From Thuidium tamariscinum (lineage: Eukaryota; Streptophyta; Bryopsida; Hypnales; Thuidiaceae): a stretch of 64,000 nt of DNA. A program made the position numbers and the translations under genes. The stretch spans positions 14,216,501 through 14,280,500 of the forward strand of contig OX344754.2 in assembly GCA_947034885.2 (NCBI GenBank), read 5' to 3'. A model generated the notes under the pieces. The model was not told the origin of the DNA. It saw only the letters and a list, made by a program, of their open reading frames with translations, and did not search any database. Shown one piece after another: positions 21,801 to 34,500 of this stretch. Each line of letters begins with the position of its first letter. Within the stretch, counting starts at the first letter, position 1.

Positions 21801-22477
21801 CCCCCCCCGGAGACTAGGCATATGGTGGAGCACCACAAATAAGGCAGGGACTAGACAATTAGTGATGGAATCTAAGGGACAAAGAGTGTGATGGCATCAA
21901 CCAAACACATGCAAAGGTTTGGAACAAATGATAGTGTAAACTTGTCATTGACTGGATGCATCCAAACACAAGATGTTGACACCTCACAAGCACCATTCAT
22001 CACCGTATACAAATTGAATGAGAAATCAGACCACCGCATTTTCAATGCACACTGTATGGTAAGGGGATGCATTATTTTTTTCTAAAGATTTCATACATAT
22101 TGCTTTCAAGTTGCAACAAATTTGCAAGAAGAAAATTTTTTTTGTAAATTTTTTTGAGTCAAACTTAATGTGGTATTGAACAATCATCCCAAATTTGAGA
22201 ACTTGCAAGTGCCTATTGAGTTATAGAGAAGGATTTGAATTTGTTGTGTGCAGTGATTGGCAAGGCTACTCTAACTTGAAGGCCCATTGTTTCTATTATT
22301 ATGAGAATCCAAAGACTTGAAGTGAGGGATTTTTTTTGGCCACTTTTCACTTTGTTGAATTTACTATATTTATAGAAATGTGGTGCAACCATACCACATA
22401 GGCCAAAATCTATCAAATTGAGCGATTCTTTGCTTAAAAAAATGTTGATCAACATCAATACTGTTGAATTTAAAATC

Positions 22478-22665
22478 ATTGGAGTTGTAGTGCTTTTGAA
22501 TTTATTGGAGTTGCGGTGCTCTTGAATTTATTAGAGTTCTCTTTTCCTAGGCAATGAAATTCCATTTCGCTTGTTTAAAAAAAATACTCAAATTGTAGTG
22601 TTGTTGAAATTTTAGAGTTGCAATGCTGTTAAGCTTATTGAAGTTCAAGTGCTGCACTGTTGCAC
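22478..22665. repeat. Degenerate minisatellite split by a retroposon-like end
   Basis: Units of the form 'ggagttgtagtgcttttgaa' recur near 22480, 22507, 22590 and 22625. Between them (about 22540-22585) is a 'ggcaatgaaattccatttcgc' tail with an A run, resembling the 3' ends at 22830 and 50070. Confidence 0.5.
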
Positions 22666-22779
22666 ATTCTTGAATTCTAGTCTAAAACCAAATGTAGGGA
22701 CCTCCATTGGTGAGAAAGAAGCGAAGGCAAAGACAAAGAGACTCAATCCTACCAACTTCAGCTTAAGTTATCTCTAGAG

Positions 22780-22905
22780 GAGGGGGAGTGAAGGCATCAT
22801 TCAAACATGTTTCTGTTTGGCCAGGCCAGTGCCTGGCCCCTTTGTACCTTTCTCTCTACAATGAAATTTCATTTCATTTGTTTCAAAAAACAAACAAACA
22901 TGTCT
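22780..22905 (+). mobile_element. Possible non-LTR retroposon 3' end
   Basis: The sequence 'ggccaggccagtgcctggcc' leads to 'ctttgtacctttctctctacaatgaaatttcatttc' and an A-rich tail. The same ending occurs at 50050-50104, where target duplications support a retroposed insertion. The left boundary is not clear here. Confidence 0.4.
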
Positions 22906-25649
22906 CTAGTGTAATTCAAAAATCTAAATGTAGTTTTAAGGATGATCAGTACAACATGTACACTCTAACTACTATTGAACATGGGGATGCTAGTATGTGA
23001 GCGTGTGAGCATGAGCCTATGAGCCTGTGAGCCTCCATTTTTTTCCATTTAGAATTTGTAAACTTGTTGGGACCTTATGATTGTGGAATTAAATGTAAGG
23101 ATCTACAATCCAAATGAACAACAAATGAATATGTTACTATGCAATTTCATACCAAAAAATTGAACCAATATTTTTTTAAATTGAGATATAGTCAATATAG
23201 ATAGTATATGTAAGCTACTACACAATGAAAATCGGTGAAGTCATTTAGAATGTCTCACTGTAGAGTACATAAATGTAAAACTATAATACATTGAAATACC
23301 ATAGTAGGGGTGACATTTATGAAATTTAAAATAGAAAGAGAAACAAGAGTGGGCTATGAAGGCCAAACCTAAATCTAGTGAAAAGCAAAGAGTCTAAACA
23401 TTACAAGCATTAAATCATGAACAATGCTTTTGAATAATTCAGTGATCAATGTAGTCTTCATCACCGGCCTTCATATAAATTTAAATGACAGAATGGTCCA
23501 CCTATTTTGTTTATTTTTATAAATATGATTTTAAATAAAAAACAAAATATCATGGATACTAAATATTTGAAATGTAGTTTTCATATACTATATACTAAAT
23601 AAATGTACTAACCCCTATGACCTAAACAATGAGTTTTCAAGTCAATGCATGAATCAATGCCTCTCCTTATTGAATTGTCTTTTTTCAAGTTTATCATTTC
23701 TAAAGATAAAAATCATTCTAAAAAATAGATTATATAATGAGTCCAATGATAGTATTTCATTGAATTCCAAGTTGAACTTTTCTTTGAGGAAGTTTTTGAA
23801 TTTTAGTGGTGTAGTGGTGTAATGCAATTCAAGGTTCATATACAATTTATTGTTTAATTTGGACATAGGTTAAATTTTTAGGCCACGGCATGGAATGGTT
23901 GCCACATTATACATACTCAAAGGCAATAGAAATCAAATATCAAATCATGAAAAAAAAACTAAAGTATTGTTTAACTCATATTAATAGGTTCAAAATAAAA
24001 ACATACTTTAAAATTTATAAGATCTATGAGGTGATAGAAAAATTAAAGATGAACAAGAAGAAACATTAGCATAAGTTGATGTTAAATCTTCAACATAAAT
24101 AGAGAGGTTGCAAAAATTGAGAGGACTTCTAAGAAATTCACAATGATAATAAAAAAAATAGGAATTGCTTTGGCAATGGATTTATCCAGATGCACAAACA
24201 ACAAACCTATATTAGATTAGGTAGTAACAACTTAAAATACAAAGTATAGACTTACAATTAAAATTGTTGAAAAGAAAATATATAGATAAAACTTACTCAT
24301 ATAAGTCAAATAGTGTGATATCTTCAACTAAAGAGCCATTATCAATCTCTATATCATCATGTGTAGTTGTAAAATCAAGAGTTCTGAAAACAATTGTAGA
24401 TGCTTGTATTCCTTGTAGAGGTTTTAGTACCTCATTAAAAAGTTTGGCTTTACACCTTTATACTAAGATATAGAAATTAAAGATGAATGAGCCACTCTAA
24501 TAAAAGAATCTAGATGAAGTACAATATTAAAATTTTGTGAACATCAAAATTGAAGTGTTGTTAAAAAAATCAAATAAAAATAAATTGAAAACACAAATTT
24601 TCAATATTATAGATTACAATACATGTAGAAGAAGTCATGTTTGCCACAATACCACCTACAATGTTTAAGGAAGGAAAAAAAAGCTTCATGAAAATCTCAA
24701 CTTCTCATGAGTACCCCTTTATGGTTTGCTCTACCTTTCTATATAACTAAGTTGTCATAGAAATAGAGCTAAAGAAGATATTGTGTGTCCCTAAATCAAC
24801 TTCAAAAATAAAAGAATTTATAGTAGTTATAAGCTTCTAAGGCAATGCTTCAAACTAAATAAGCCTTAGAGACTAAGAAGTCAAATGAAATGAAAATTGA
24901 TAAAATAAAATAAAAGAATTACCAATTGACTTTATGAAATGCTACCGATAGACTTGCAATGTTCACCATGACTTCCAAAACAATACTTTCAACAATATGA
25001 TGCCATGTGAAATAGTCCGCATGGTCTCAATTGATAATAGTAAATTGTCTTTACAAATAGAGGTTGCCATCCCATCCTATAAACATCTTGCTAGAAAAAC
25101 TTTGAGACTTTCATCCTTTTTCAATTCTATATGAATTGTAACTTTTGCTTGCTACCAATTGGTACTCCTTCATTTAATAATAACATCCATAACATCTATT
25201 GTCTTCCCCTCATTGTTCTCCAAGGCTACATAGAAAAATATATTCATTTCTATGTAACAATAAATAACAAAGTGTGTAATTAGATTCACAACATCATTCT
25301 TCAAAGAAAAACCTTACAACTAGGAAAGATTCCATACGACATAAAGGAATATTGATTTTTAAAATTGCCCTCAATTGATATTTCAACTACTCAAGATAAA
25401 AAGAGTCTTCATGGTTTCCTTCTTCAAAAAGTCATGCAATTATAATTGTAGTTGATTTAGATAAAAGAGGCTAAAGTACAACATCTAATCTTTGTGTTTG
25501 TAGATTTGCTTGATAAAAATATTTGAAATGATGTCCAAATGTAATCACTTGTCATGCACTATAAAAATGACTAATATAATCTAAAAATGAAATATAAATC
25601 ACACCTAATATTCAAATATCTTTGTTTGAGTAAGGGATTGGCTAAATGA
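22906..25649. other. AT-rich intergenic stretch
   Basis: I see no gene, RNA gene or terminal-repeat element here. A short run of 'gagcctgtgagc' type repeats lies at about 23000-23035. Frames are below 75 codons and look random. Confidence 0.4.
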
Positions 25650-26270
25650 TTGGAAGCAACCCTAAATATGGCTATGCACTAAGAATGAAAAAAATAGTAA
25701 CATTTGATCAATTCCAAGTATGTATTGAAAGAAAACTTGGGTTCAAAAATCATGGCCATTAATGGCTAGTATCCATTGAGAAGATAAAAAAATTATAGCA
25801 TTTGATCAATTCCTAACATGTATTGAAAGCAAACTTGAAACCAAAAACCATAGCTGTTAATGGCTGCCCCTTGAAAAAGTTAAGAAAATTACAATATTTG
25901 ATCAATTATCAATATATGTTGAAAGCAAACTTGAATTCAAAAAGCATTGCTGTTAACGACTGCCTATTGAAAAGGTAGAAAAATTGTAGTAGTTAATTCA
26001 TTTTTAGAATTTCTTAAGAAAAAATTTGGGTCCAAAAATCGTAGATGTTAACAACTTCCCATTGAAAAGGTAGAAAATTATAGCATTTGATCAATTCCTA
26101 ACTTGTATTGAAAGCAAAATTGGATCTAAGAAGCATTGCCATTAACTACCTATTGAAAGGGTAGAGAAATTATAGTAGTTAATCAATTTTTTGCATTTAT
26201 TGAAAAAAAATAGGGTCCAAAATAGCGTGGCTGTCAATGGTTGTCCATTGGGAAGGCAAAAAAATTAAAT
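25650..26270. repeat. Degenerate tandem array, unit about 97 bp, six copies
   Basis: The landmark 'atttgatcaattc' (or the variant 'agttaattca/agttaatcaa') starts at 25702, 25800, 25896, 25991, 26085 and 26177, giving spacings of 98, 96, 95, 94 and 92 bp. Each unit continues with 'tgtattgaaagcaaacttg', an 'aaaaatcatggctgttaatggctgcc' type phrase and 'attgaaaaggtagaaaaatt'. A partial unit precedes the first landmark. The spacing shrinks steadily along the array. Confidence 0.85.
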
Positions 26271-26625
26271 GCATTTTACAAAACCTTGGCATCTTTTATG
26301 GTGAAGTAATAAGTTGGTGTTGAGCCACCACTTCACATGGTTTCAAAGCCATTTATTGTGAGTGAATCATAATAATAAAACAATCTCTTTATACAAGAGG
26401 GGTGGTAGGAGGTACAACAACTGATATGGAATTTGTAAATTAGGATTACTAAAAGCTCAACCTCTCATATCTAGTTAATCCAAATGTAGGAATTGTGTTT
26501 AGTGTAAAACTTAAGACCTCATTTTGGCACAATAGAATAATTTTTCTTAGAAAATTTAAAACTAGTAAAAGGTCTTAATTCAAGTTAAATTTCATTTCCA
26601 AAAATTCATTCTAGATTTTAAGACT

Positions 26626-26727
26626 CCAATCAAAAGTTATGGACAAAATTCAGAGAGGGGTTGGAAATGCCAAATTTCTTTAGCATCTCCAACCCCTCTC
26701 TGAATTTTGTCCATAACTTTTCATTGG
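26626..26727. repeat. Long near-perfect hairpin, 45-bp arms
   Basis: The left arm 26626-26670 and right arm 26683-26727 are reverse complements with two mismatches, around a 12-base loop (26671-26682). The core AATTCAGAGAGGGGTTGG is perfect. Such a fold could produce small RNA if transcribed, or may be a young inverted duplication inside the family X-like fragment that ends near 26810. Confidence 0.85.
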
Positions 26728-26812
26728 ATTTATTATTCAAAAGTTGCAAAAGATGATAAGAGAGCCACTCTCAATGTGACAGAAAATGGTCAATGTTTCT
26801 TTCAATGACCTT
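26728..26812. mobile_element. Right end of a family X-like element (X8)
   Basis: The sequence 'agagccactctcaatgtgacagaaaatggtcaatgtttctttcaatgacc' follows the right end of X3 (16681-16726). The left end was not located; the hairpin at 26626 lies inside it. Confidence 0.45.
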
Positions 26813-29800
26813 GCTTAGAGGATCAATGTGTTAAAAAAAATAAGGATATAGGTGCAAACAACAACTATTTTATAGGGAGGTATTACTTTTTATTTATTTT
26901 TAACACACTATCATTATATAATTTTGACTTTGGTTTATTAGAGAAGGGAATTACACTACTTATAATTCTAAATTGATATAAATAAATGATATGGTAATTT
27001 ATATTTTAAAAAGAAATTCTACTACAATTTTTGTCCTACATTAAATTTCTTTCAAGCTTTGTTTTCTTTCCATCACTAATGACTACCTACAATTAGAACT
27101 TAATAGAAAAATTTAGTCAATATTACTGTTGCATCTTCCATAAAAATTGTCAATTACACTCATTTATTAGGAAGGTATGATGTTATTCAATGCTATCAAT
27201 TGATTTTTAGGTTTGAATTGTTTTTACATGAAAAATATGAATGATATAGAGATTGCTTTTTTATATCAACTTTACTTTAACCTACATTGTTTGATTCAAT
27301 GTACTTGCCTTCACAATATACACAATAATATGTAGGAATTGTTTTTGCACTATCATGGTAGTATGAAATCATAGTATGAAATACAATGTAAGAAGTATTT
27401 GTCTACAATCATGGTAGTATGAAATAATAGTGTGAAATGGTAGTGTGAAATTTAGAATGTTCTCATTATATTTACAAATACAATGAGTGAAATAAAATGT
27501 GCATATCATGTCTAGTTATAGAGACTTGAATAAAACTAAGCTTGTACACCTAAATTAAAACATGCACTATTGTATGGTACTGTGGTAGTGTGCTCTAAAA
27601 CCAACCCTCTTCCTTAAACTGCCCTTTATGTGGCTCAAAAATGGATACATAATGGACTATTGATTATGTCAAAAAAGAGCAAGAGTTGTTAGTTCCTTCT
27701 TCTCAAATGGATGGTTTATTCTTCTTTAAAGGCTGGTTTAAGAGCAATGGTAGGTTCATTTCTAATTAAGTAGATAGGTGTTTATTAGTTCTTTTCAAAA
27801 TGAGAATTGGCGGCCCATCTACCTTTTCACATATGCTAAGAAATCTAAAATAATAATTAATTCAAGCTTCTATTCAAGCTTTAGTAAAGGTCGCATTTAG
27901 GAACCTTCTCTATTACTTTTTGCATGCCTCAATGCTTGTTTTTGGTAAAGCCATATATTTTTTCATAGCACTTAAGAGAGGGTTTTGCAAGGGCTACAAG
28001 TCACAAATAGGTTCCTATGGCAAAATTGTCTAAAAATTCATAATTAATTCATAAAAGCTCAAAAAAATATGAAATTACTTGGATTAGATTTCTTACCAAT
28101 TCTTCTTCAAGAAAAAAATAAGGGAAAAATATTTGAAGGCATCTAAAAACCATCAAAAAGGTCCAATAGCCCTTAAAGTGTCTCTTTTAGAGCCAACTAC
28201 TTTAACTGATAGGAAAACAAAAAAACAATTGGTGTCTTCTACATAAGAGGGAAATGCTACAAAATCCTACAAATTGTTGCACAAAGACACCCAATAATCG
28301 GATAATACAATTTTTCTTAATTATTAATCAATGCACTAGAGTTTTTGAATCTGTTACAAGGTATGATTAAATGATGATTAATCCCTAAATGCCCAAGGGG
28401 CCCAAACAATTAATATATGGCCCGTTTTTTACCTTGAGCACAAAAAATTTGAAAACAATATGTATAAAATTTTAACCATTGGATCTTGTTAAGATATATG
28501 ATTGAAATATATCTTGAAAATTTTAAGGCATTTCACAATATCAATTTTCTGGAATTCATTATAGAAGTTCCATTTCTCCTCATTTTTGCATAGTCAAACT
28601 TTGGATAGCATGTGTTTTGACTTTAGAGGGCTATAACTTTTCCTTAAAATTTCAAATTCTAGCATTTTTTTGACATATGAGTTTATAATGAACTACAAAA
28701 TAAGAAAAATAAACAAAATTACATCAATGCGCTAAGCCTACTATTTTCATTGGACTTTGTAATTGCTTGCATTCTACTTTCTTAAAGCAATTGTATTTGT
28801 TTTTTAAGGTGGTTACCTTATTGTATCCTTTTTAGTTCCAATATATGAACCCGTCTTCCACTTCTTTATGTCATCCTCATATCTAGGAAAGGATCATGAC
28901 AACATGATTGTCTTTAATAATAAACAAAATAAAAAGATGGCCATTACCTCCACCTCATCAAGTGCTCAATTGAGGTGGTGGTCCCTCCCCAATTTACTTT
29001 CGACTTTGTGCAACGACTTTAGTCTTTAAAACCGTCTACCTATCCGCATGCAAAACTTTAAGTTTCTGCAATTGTTGATCATTAACTTGAAAGGTATGTG
29101 AACCATGTAGGAAGATCTAAGGGCTATAGGATACTATTCAAAAACAGCTTGTCCAATGTCCTTACCAATGTCTTTAAATGAATATACCTTGGCCAATATG
29201 CCATTCACAAGGTAACTTTTTCAAACTTTTGGCCAAAAATAATAATATAAAGGGGGATATTTTAGGACTACTATATTTTCTAATGGCACCTATAATTCCA
29301 TACCCTATAGTACTATGAAGATGTCCAATGCCATTTTGATATACCCTATAACACATAATCCATTTATAATTTTTTGCCTCCATTTTTTTGAAATACCCTA
29401 TCATTTGTTTGCACTTATTTTCCTACTCTGACCACTCACTACCTTCCTTGAATGACTAAGTAGACCTCTCAAAATCTAATTAAAGTAATCAATACTTCTT
29501 TATTAAATTTGATCATCATTTATAGAAGGTCAATCACTAATGACATTTAGAAAAGTTAGATGTAGAAGCTTAAGGTTGTTTTAAGCCTCTAAGTGTTTGA
29601 TCTAATTATAGTAAAATTATTTTTGAAAATCAATTAATAAATAAAAATTGAAAGTCCTTCAACATATCTACAGAGGCATATCATGAAATTGTATTGAGCA
29701 TTCTTTGGCTACTTTTCATTGATATATTATGTGATTTTCCTCTAACCCTTTGAATTCAATGAATACAAATTAAATGAATTGAGCTATCTCCAATATTCAT

Positions 29801-30194
29801 CATCCATCCAATGGATGGTAGAGTGTTCAATTGAAGGATTAATTTTGTATTGAGAGACATTGCAAAAAATTATCTTCAATTTAGTAATCAAATTTTGTAT
29901 GATTTTAGACATCAATGAAATACTTAAAATATAGATGGCAGTCATTTATTCATCTAAATGCAAATATATTCTTTCCAAATAGAATTATGTTATTTGAGGA
30001 TTTTATAGCAAATTCATGCATTCTATGAAGTAAGATTGATATAATCAAATACTTCCTATTAAAAAACTATATTGCCTTTGAGTGATTGTTGCCTAATAAA
30101 TATTCACTATTAAAATTTATTGTCATATTTTTAATCATTAAATATATTTAAACAAAAATAATTTAGATATCAAATAAAAAGACAAGAAACCAAA
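26813..30194. other. AT-rich intergenic stretch
   Basis: No gene is recognised. 27990-28165 resembles the interior of family Q MITEs (shared 'aagctcaaaaaaatatgaaa' phrase). 'catggtagtatgaaat' is repeated at about 27353 and 27411. A TTAATCCCTAAATGCCCA motif near 28380 resembles a family P left end, without the family interior. Confidence 0.4.
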
Positions 30195-30197
30195 TAA

Positions 30198-30340
30198 GGG
30201 CCGGTTCCCATGGGGGGCCTAGACGTCCAAGCCTGGACCTCCAGGTCCCCTCCAGCCTTCAGGTCCTGTGACCCCCGCTTGCAGACCTGGAGGGACCAGA
30301 CCCCCGCCTAGATGTCCAGGCCCCCCATAGGAACCGGCCC
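30198..30340. mobile_element. GC-rich Tourist-like MITE, 143 bp
   Basis: The ends are GGGCCGGTTCC and GGAACCGGCCC, with inverted similarity running about 35 bp inward ('ggggggcct.gac.tc'). The target duplication TAA is at 30195-30197 and 30341-30343. TWA targets and GGSCC ends define PIF/Harbinger-type MITEs. It is an island of high GC in AT-rich DNA and the only copy in the window. Confidence 0.9.
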
Positions 30341-31529
30341 TAATACCTCTCAAGTATTTTGGTCAATCAATTTTTGGAATAATAAAATAAACACATTAAG
30401 TGGTTTAACAAGACATATAACTTTTCATTGTAGGTTTGATCCTAAGAAAGACTATCCTTATCTTTTTAGATGCTATTGTGCCTCTTTTAAATTCCTTTAC
30501 AAGTATGCAATTGTAATCTTAAATCATTTTTCAAGATTTTATAATACTACATTAATCTTTTTGCTATATATAGAATCCACATTGTATTCATTGAATTTGC
30601 AACATTATTTCTCAATCTAAGCTAGCCTTATACAAACTTTAATATAGTTTTTAATCCATTGAGATGCAACTTAGCAAAATAAAGTAAAGAATTAGCTTTT
30701 GTAACCTATAAGTTCCAAATTTTAACCTTTAGTTGTAAATAGATTTAGGATTGAACTCTTTATTTTTTTGGATTTATCTAAACTAAACTAATAGTAGAAG
30801 TTTTGATAAGTTTCATCAATTTCTTTCAAAATAGAATTATATAATTATAAGTGTTTTAGTTCACCTTGAAAAAGAAAACTCAATGATATTAGATATGGGA
30901 TTATGGATTGAAAGATTAAAATTTTAATCATGAGTTAGTTAAAAACTTGACCATAAATTGAAGTCCTTCAATCTTCTTTATAGATGCCAATTCTAAATTT
31001 GTTGTCAAGGAAAAAAATCCTATTAAAGTATGTATCATGTTCAACCACAATTAATTTAAAACTTCTTAGTATTTACCCTAAAATCTTTTTAAATGAATTT
31101 CTAATACATAAGAGGATTTCTTGACCTTTGAAAGATTGTGAATTCCCAAACTATGAGAACTTTTAGAACTTTGTTATATAAGCGATCTAAAGTGGCTGGG
31201 CAATTGCCATATTAAATAATAATATTTTATTTTATTATTTTATTTATAAATGTTTTTTTTCAATTTTAAAACTATTTTAAAATATAATTAGCAATGATTG
31301 GTTCACAATATGGGGAACAATCTTGAAACAATCTTTTAATGCTACAAATCTTGTCTAGTGTGATTTTTTCCCAATGTATTTTAGTCTCTTATCCAAGAGC
31401 CTATTTAAACACTAGGAAATCAAGGTTTGCATTGTACACTCTAATTACTTTCAAAGAACTCTTATTGCTTGTAAATAACATTATAAATATGGTGAATAGT
31501 ACAATTGAAAGCCTAACACAAATAAAATA
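30341..31529. other. AT-rich intergenic stretch before gene 2
   Basis: No coding or structural feature is recognised. Homology with the other duplication copy begins near 31530. Confidence 0.4.
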
Positions 31530-31585
31530 TTTGGCTCAAATTGAAAGCATTCATATATTAGCCAAAGCCCACCTCAAGTTGAATC

Positions 31586-34500
31586 CTAATCTTTACTACC
31601 TTGGCTTCTATTGAAAAGATTTGGCTTGTGCAAAGGTTTGAAACCCCATTTCTTAAAAAAGCCTTTCTGACTTGCTTGGGAGCTTGTGATATCAGAGCGC
31701 AACTTAAATATTTTTTTCCCAAACAAAAATAAAAATATAAAGCACACACTCCCACCAATCCCTATGGTAGAAAAAATATTTGCTCTAAACTTCATCAAAG
31801 GGGGTAGTACTATAATGCCTGCTGTTGCAAATGCTAGCAAAACAAAAAACATGGAAAAGCCCAATAATATAGATGTTCTGAGGAGGTTCCATCGAAGAAT
31901 TTCTACTTCTCGCTTGATGAATAATTTCTCAGCAGGCAAAACACTTCGAGCTCCGGAGATGACAGTAGCAATGGCACTAAAAAAGGATAAGCTATTGAAT
32001 ACCCAAAAGGCTTGCAAACTTGGATGATGATCAAATGCAACGTACTCAGGATATGCAATGGGTGGAGCCGGCAAGCTATCTAAAAATTGTTCATGATAGT
32101 AGGTTGTGTAACCCAAAGGTGGTTGCAACCATGAAGCAAAGGTGACACTTGCAATGAGGGCGGCACCTACCAATATGGCATTTGCTGCATCAACACTGGC
32201 TTGACGATCTTTATAAAGTGCATCAATATAATCAGTCACTTCTGCTGTTCTCCTCACAATGTTGAAGGTTTCCCATTGCTTTTGGTCAAAAATTTGTTGA
32301 AGAATTGTCTTCCCATCCTTCTCTAGTGTAAAGCTAATACTATCAAACTTTGTTAGTTTCTCAACGATTGTATAATGTTGTGCGCTAATGGCTATCTGAA
32401 GGGCAGATTGGGGGATAAATCCATCCTTGTTACCTTTTGGATTTGAAGTTTTTAAGTTCACATCCAAACTTGTTGCATCATCTTGAACAACCTCTAGTAA
32501 GAAGTCAATGACATTCATCAGTTTTTTCTGAGCAGCCAGATGGATTATGCTTTCACCTTTATCATTCACGTCATTGATACTCAATTGTGTTTGAATGGTG
32601 CGCTTATCATTTCCAATGTTCGCTTTGCTTGCTTTGTAAATATCCCTTAAAATTGTCTTGTTATTTGCCCTTGCAACATGAAACAATGCAGTTTCATTGT
32701 TTATGTTTCTAATATGCACATCTATGCCTGCTGTTTTGAGAAGAATGTCCACAACTTCTTCATTTCCTGCTCTTGCTGCTCCATGAAGTGCAGTTTCATC
32801 ATTAGAAAGCACATTCACATCAATTTGTTCTTTTTCCATAAGCATTTTTATGAATTCTGAGTGACCATGTTTTGCAAGAAGAAAAAGGGGATGCTCTCCA
32901 CGCAAATCTTTTGTATTTGGATCAATATTTGGGCATTTTAGTAGCACCTCGAAAACTTTCAGATGTCCATGTTTAATGGCCTCGTGGAAAGCTGAACCAA
33001 GAAAGCCTCTAGCAGTTCCATTCACATCCACACCATGAGCAAGTAGGCTTTCAATAATAGTGTCGTGGCCATTGCGTGCAACAAGTAGGAGAGAATGAAT
33101 CCCCCAATCAAATTTAGAAGGATTACCTTGACCCTCTTTTGTACTCCCACTCCCCTCATTTTCGTATACATTGTGCGACTTAGCGAAGAGTTTGTCAAAA
33201 ACACACACATGACCTTCTTCCGCAGCCAACATTAATACATTGAAACCAACTTTATTCTTGGCATTCACATCCACTACATTAGCTTTCAAAAGCTTCTCAA
33301 TAATTTCTTCTTCATTATATTTCACAGCCACATGCAATGCGGAATTGCCATCCCGATCTTGCAAACTTGCATTCAAAAATGGTACTTGTAAAAGTACATC
33401 AACAACATCAATATGACCAGCCTTGATAGCAAGATGAAGAGGGGTTTCGAGATGATAATTGGTACTATTCACATCCACTCCAGGTGCATTTAGTATCTTT
33501 CGAAGGATAGAAACATTCCCATTTTGGGTAGCATAGTGAATAGGAAAGTTATCCCAAGCATCCTTTGCATTTGCATTTTGAGGTGATAGTTCCAAGAGAA
33601 TGTCAACTAAATCTTCATGACCTTCTCTAATGCATACATGAAGTGTCGTCATGTTCTCTTCGTTGGCGTGGATAGGAAATGCCCTTGGATGTGTTATAAG
33701 CTTTTTTGCAATTTCAACATGGCCATGTTTCACCGCAATATGAAAAGGAGAGTCGCCATGCTCATCACAAATACAAAAGTCTACTTCTGAATTTTCCAAG
33801 AGCAAGTCCACGACATCAATAGAACCATGTTTGGAAGCAAGGAACAATGGGGTTTCGTTTTGCTTATTGACCTTATTAACCATATTTAAATGGGGTATTG
33901 CCAAAAGTCTCTCTACAATATCCAAGTGCTTCAATTTTGTTGCAAGATGAAGTGGGGTGTCATCATTATCATCTCCCAAGCAAGGAGTCAAGTTTGGTAC
34001 TCCCAATAAGACTTCCACTACATTTAAGTGCCCTTTCTCACTTGCATAATGAATTGCAGTGCGCTTGTTTGAGTTGGTGATATTTACATCCACCTTTCTT
34101 GTTGCTAAGAGCGCTTCAACAACATCAACACTGCCAACTTCAGCAGCCATGTGAAGTGGAGTTGTGTCATCCTTTGTCTTTGGGCATGGATCCACATTCA
34201 ATTTTTCCAACAACATCTTGACAATGTTCACATGCTTGTGTTTTGCTGCAAAATGAAGAGCCGTCATCCCTGTCTTGTTGGGAGTAGTTACATTCACCTT
34301 AGACATCTTTGCTAACAACTTTGTAAAGATCGCTTCATTACCTGTCTTGGCAGCAATGTGAAGTGGAGTATCACCATACCAACTATTTTTCAAAGAAGGA
34401 TTCACAATCGGTGCTTCCAAGAGCACATCCATCACAGTTTCATGGCCACCCTCTACAGCAAGGTGAAGTGGAGATTTCTTCCCAGCTTTATGAGTTGTGG

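Noticed and set aside
28376-28720. Further family P copy starting TTAATCCCTAAATGCCCA
   Set aside because: Only the first 20 or so bases fit; the interior does not follow P1 and no right end was found.
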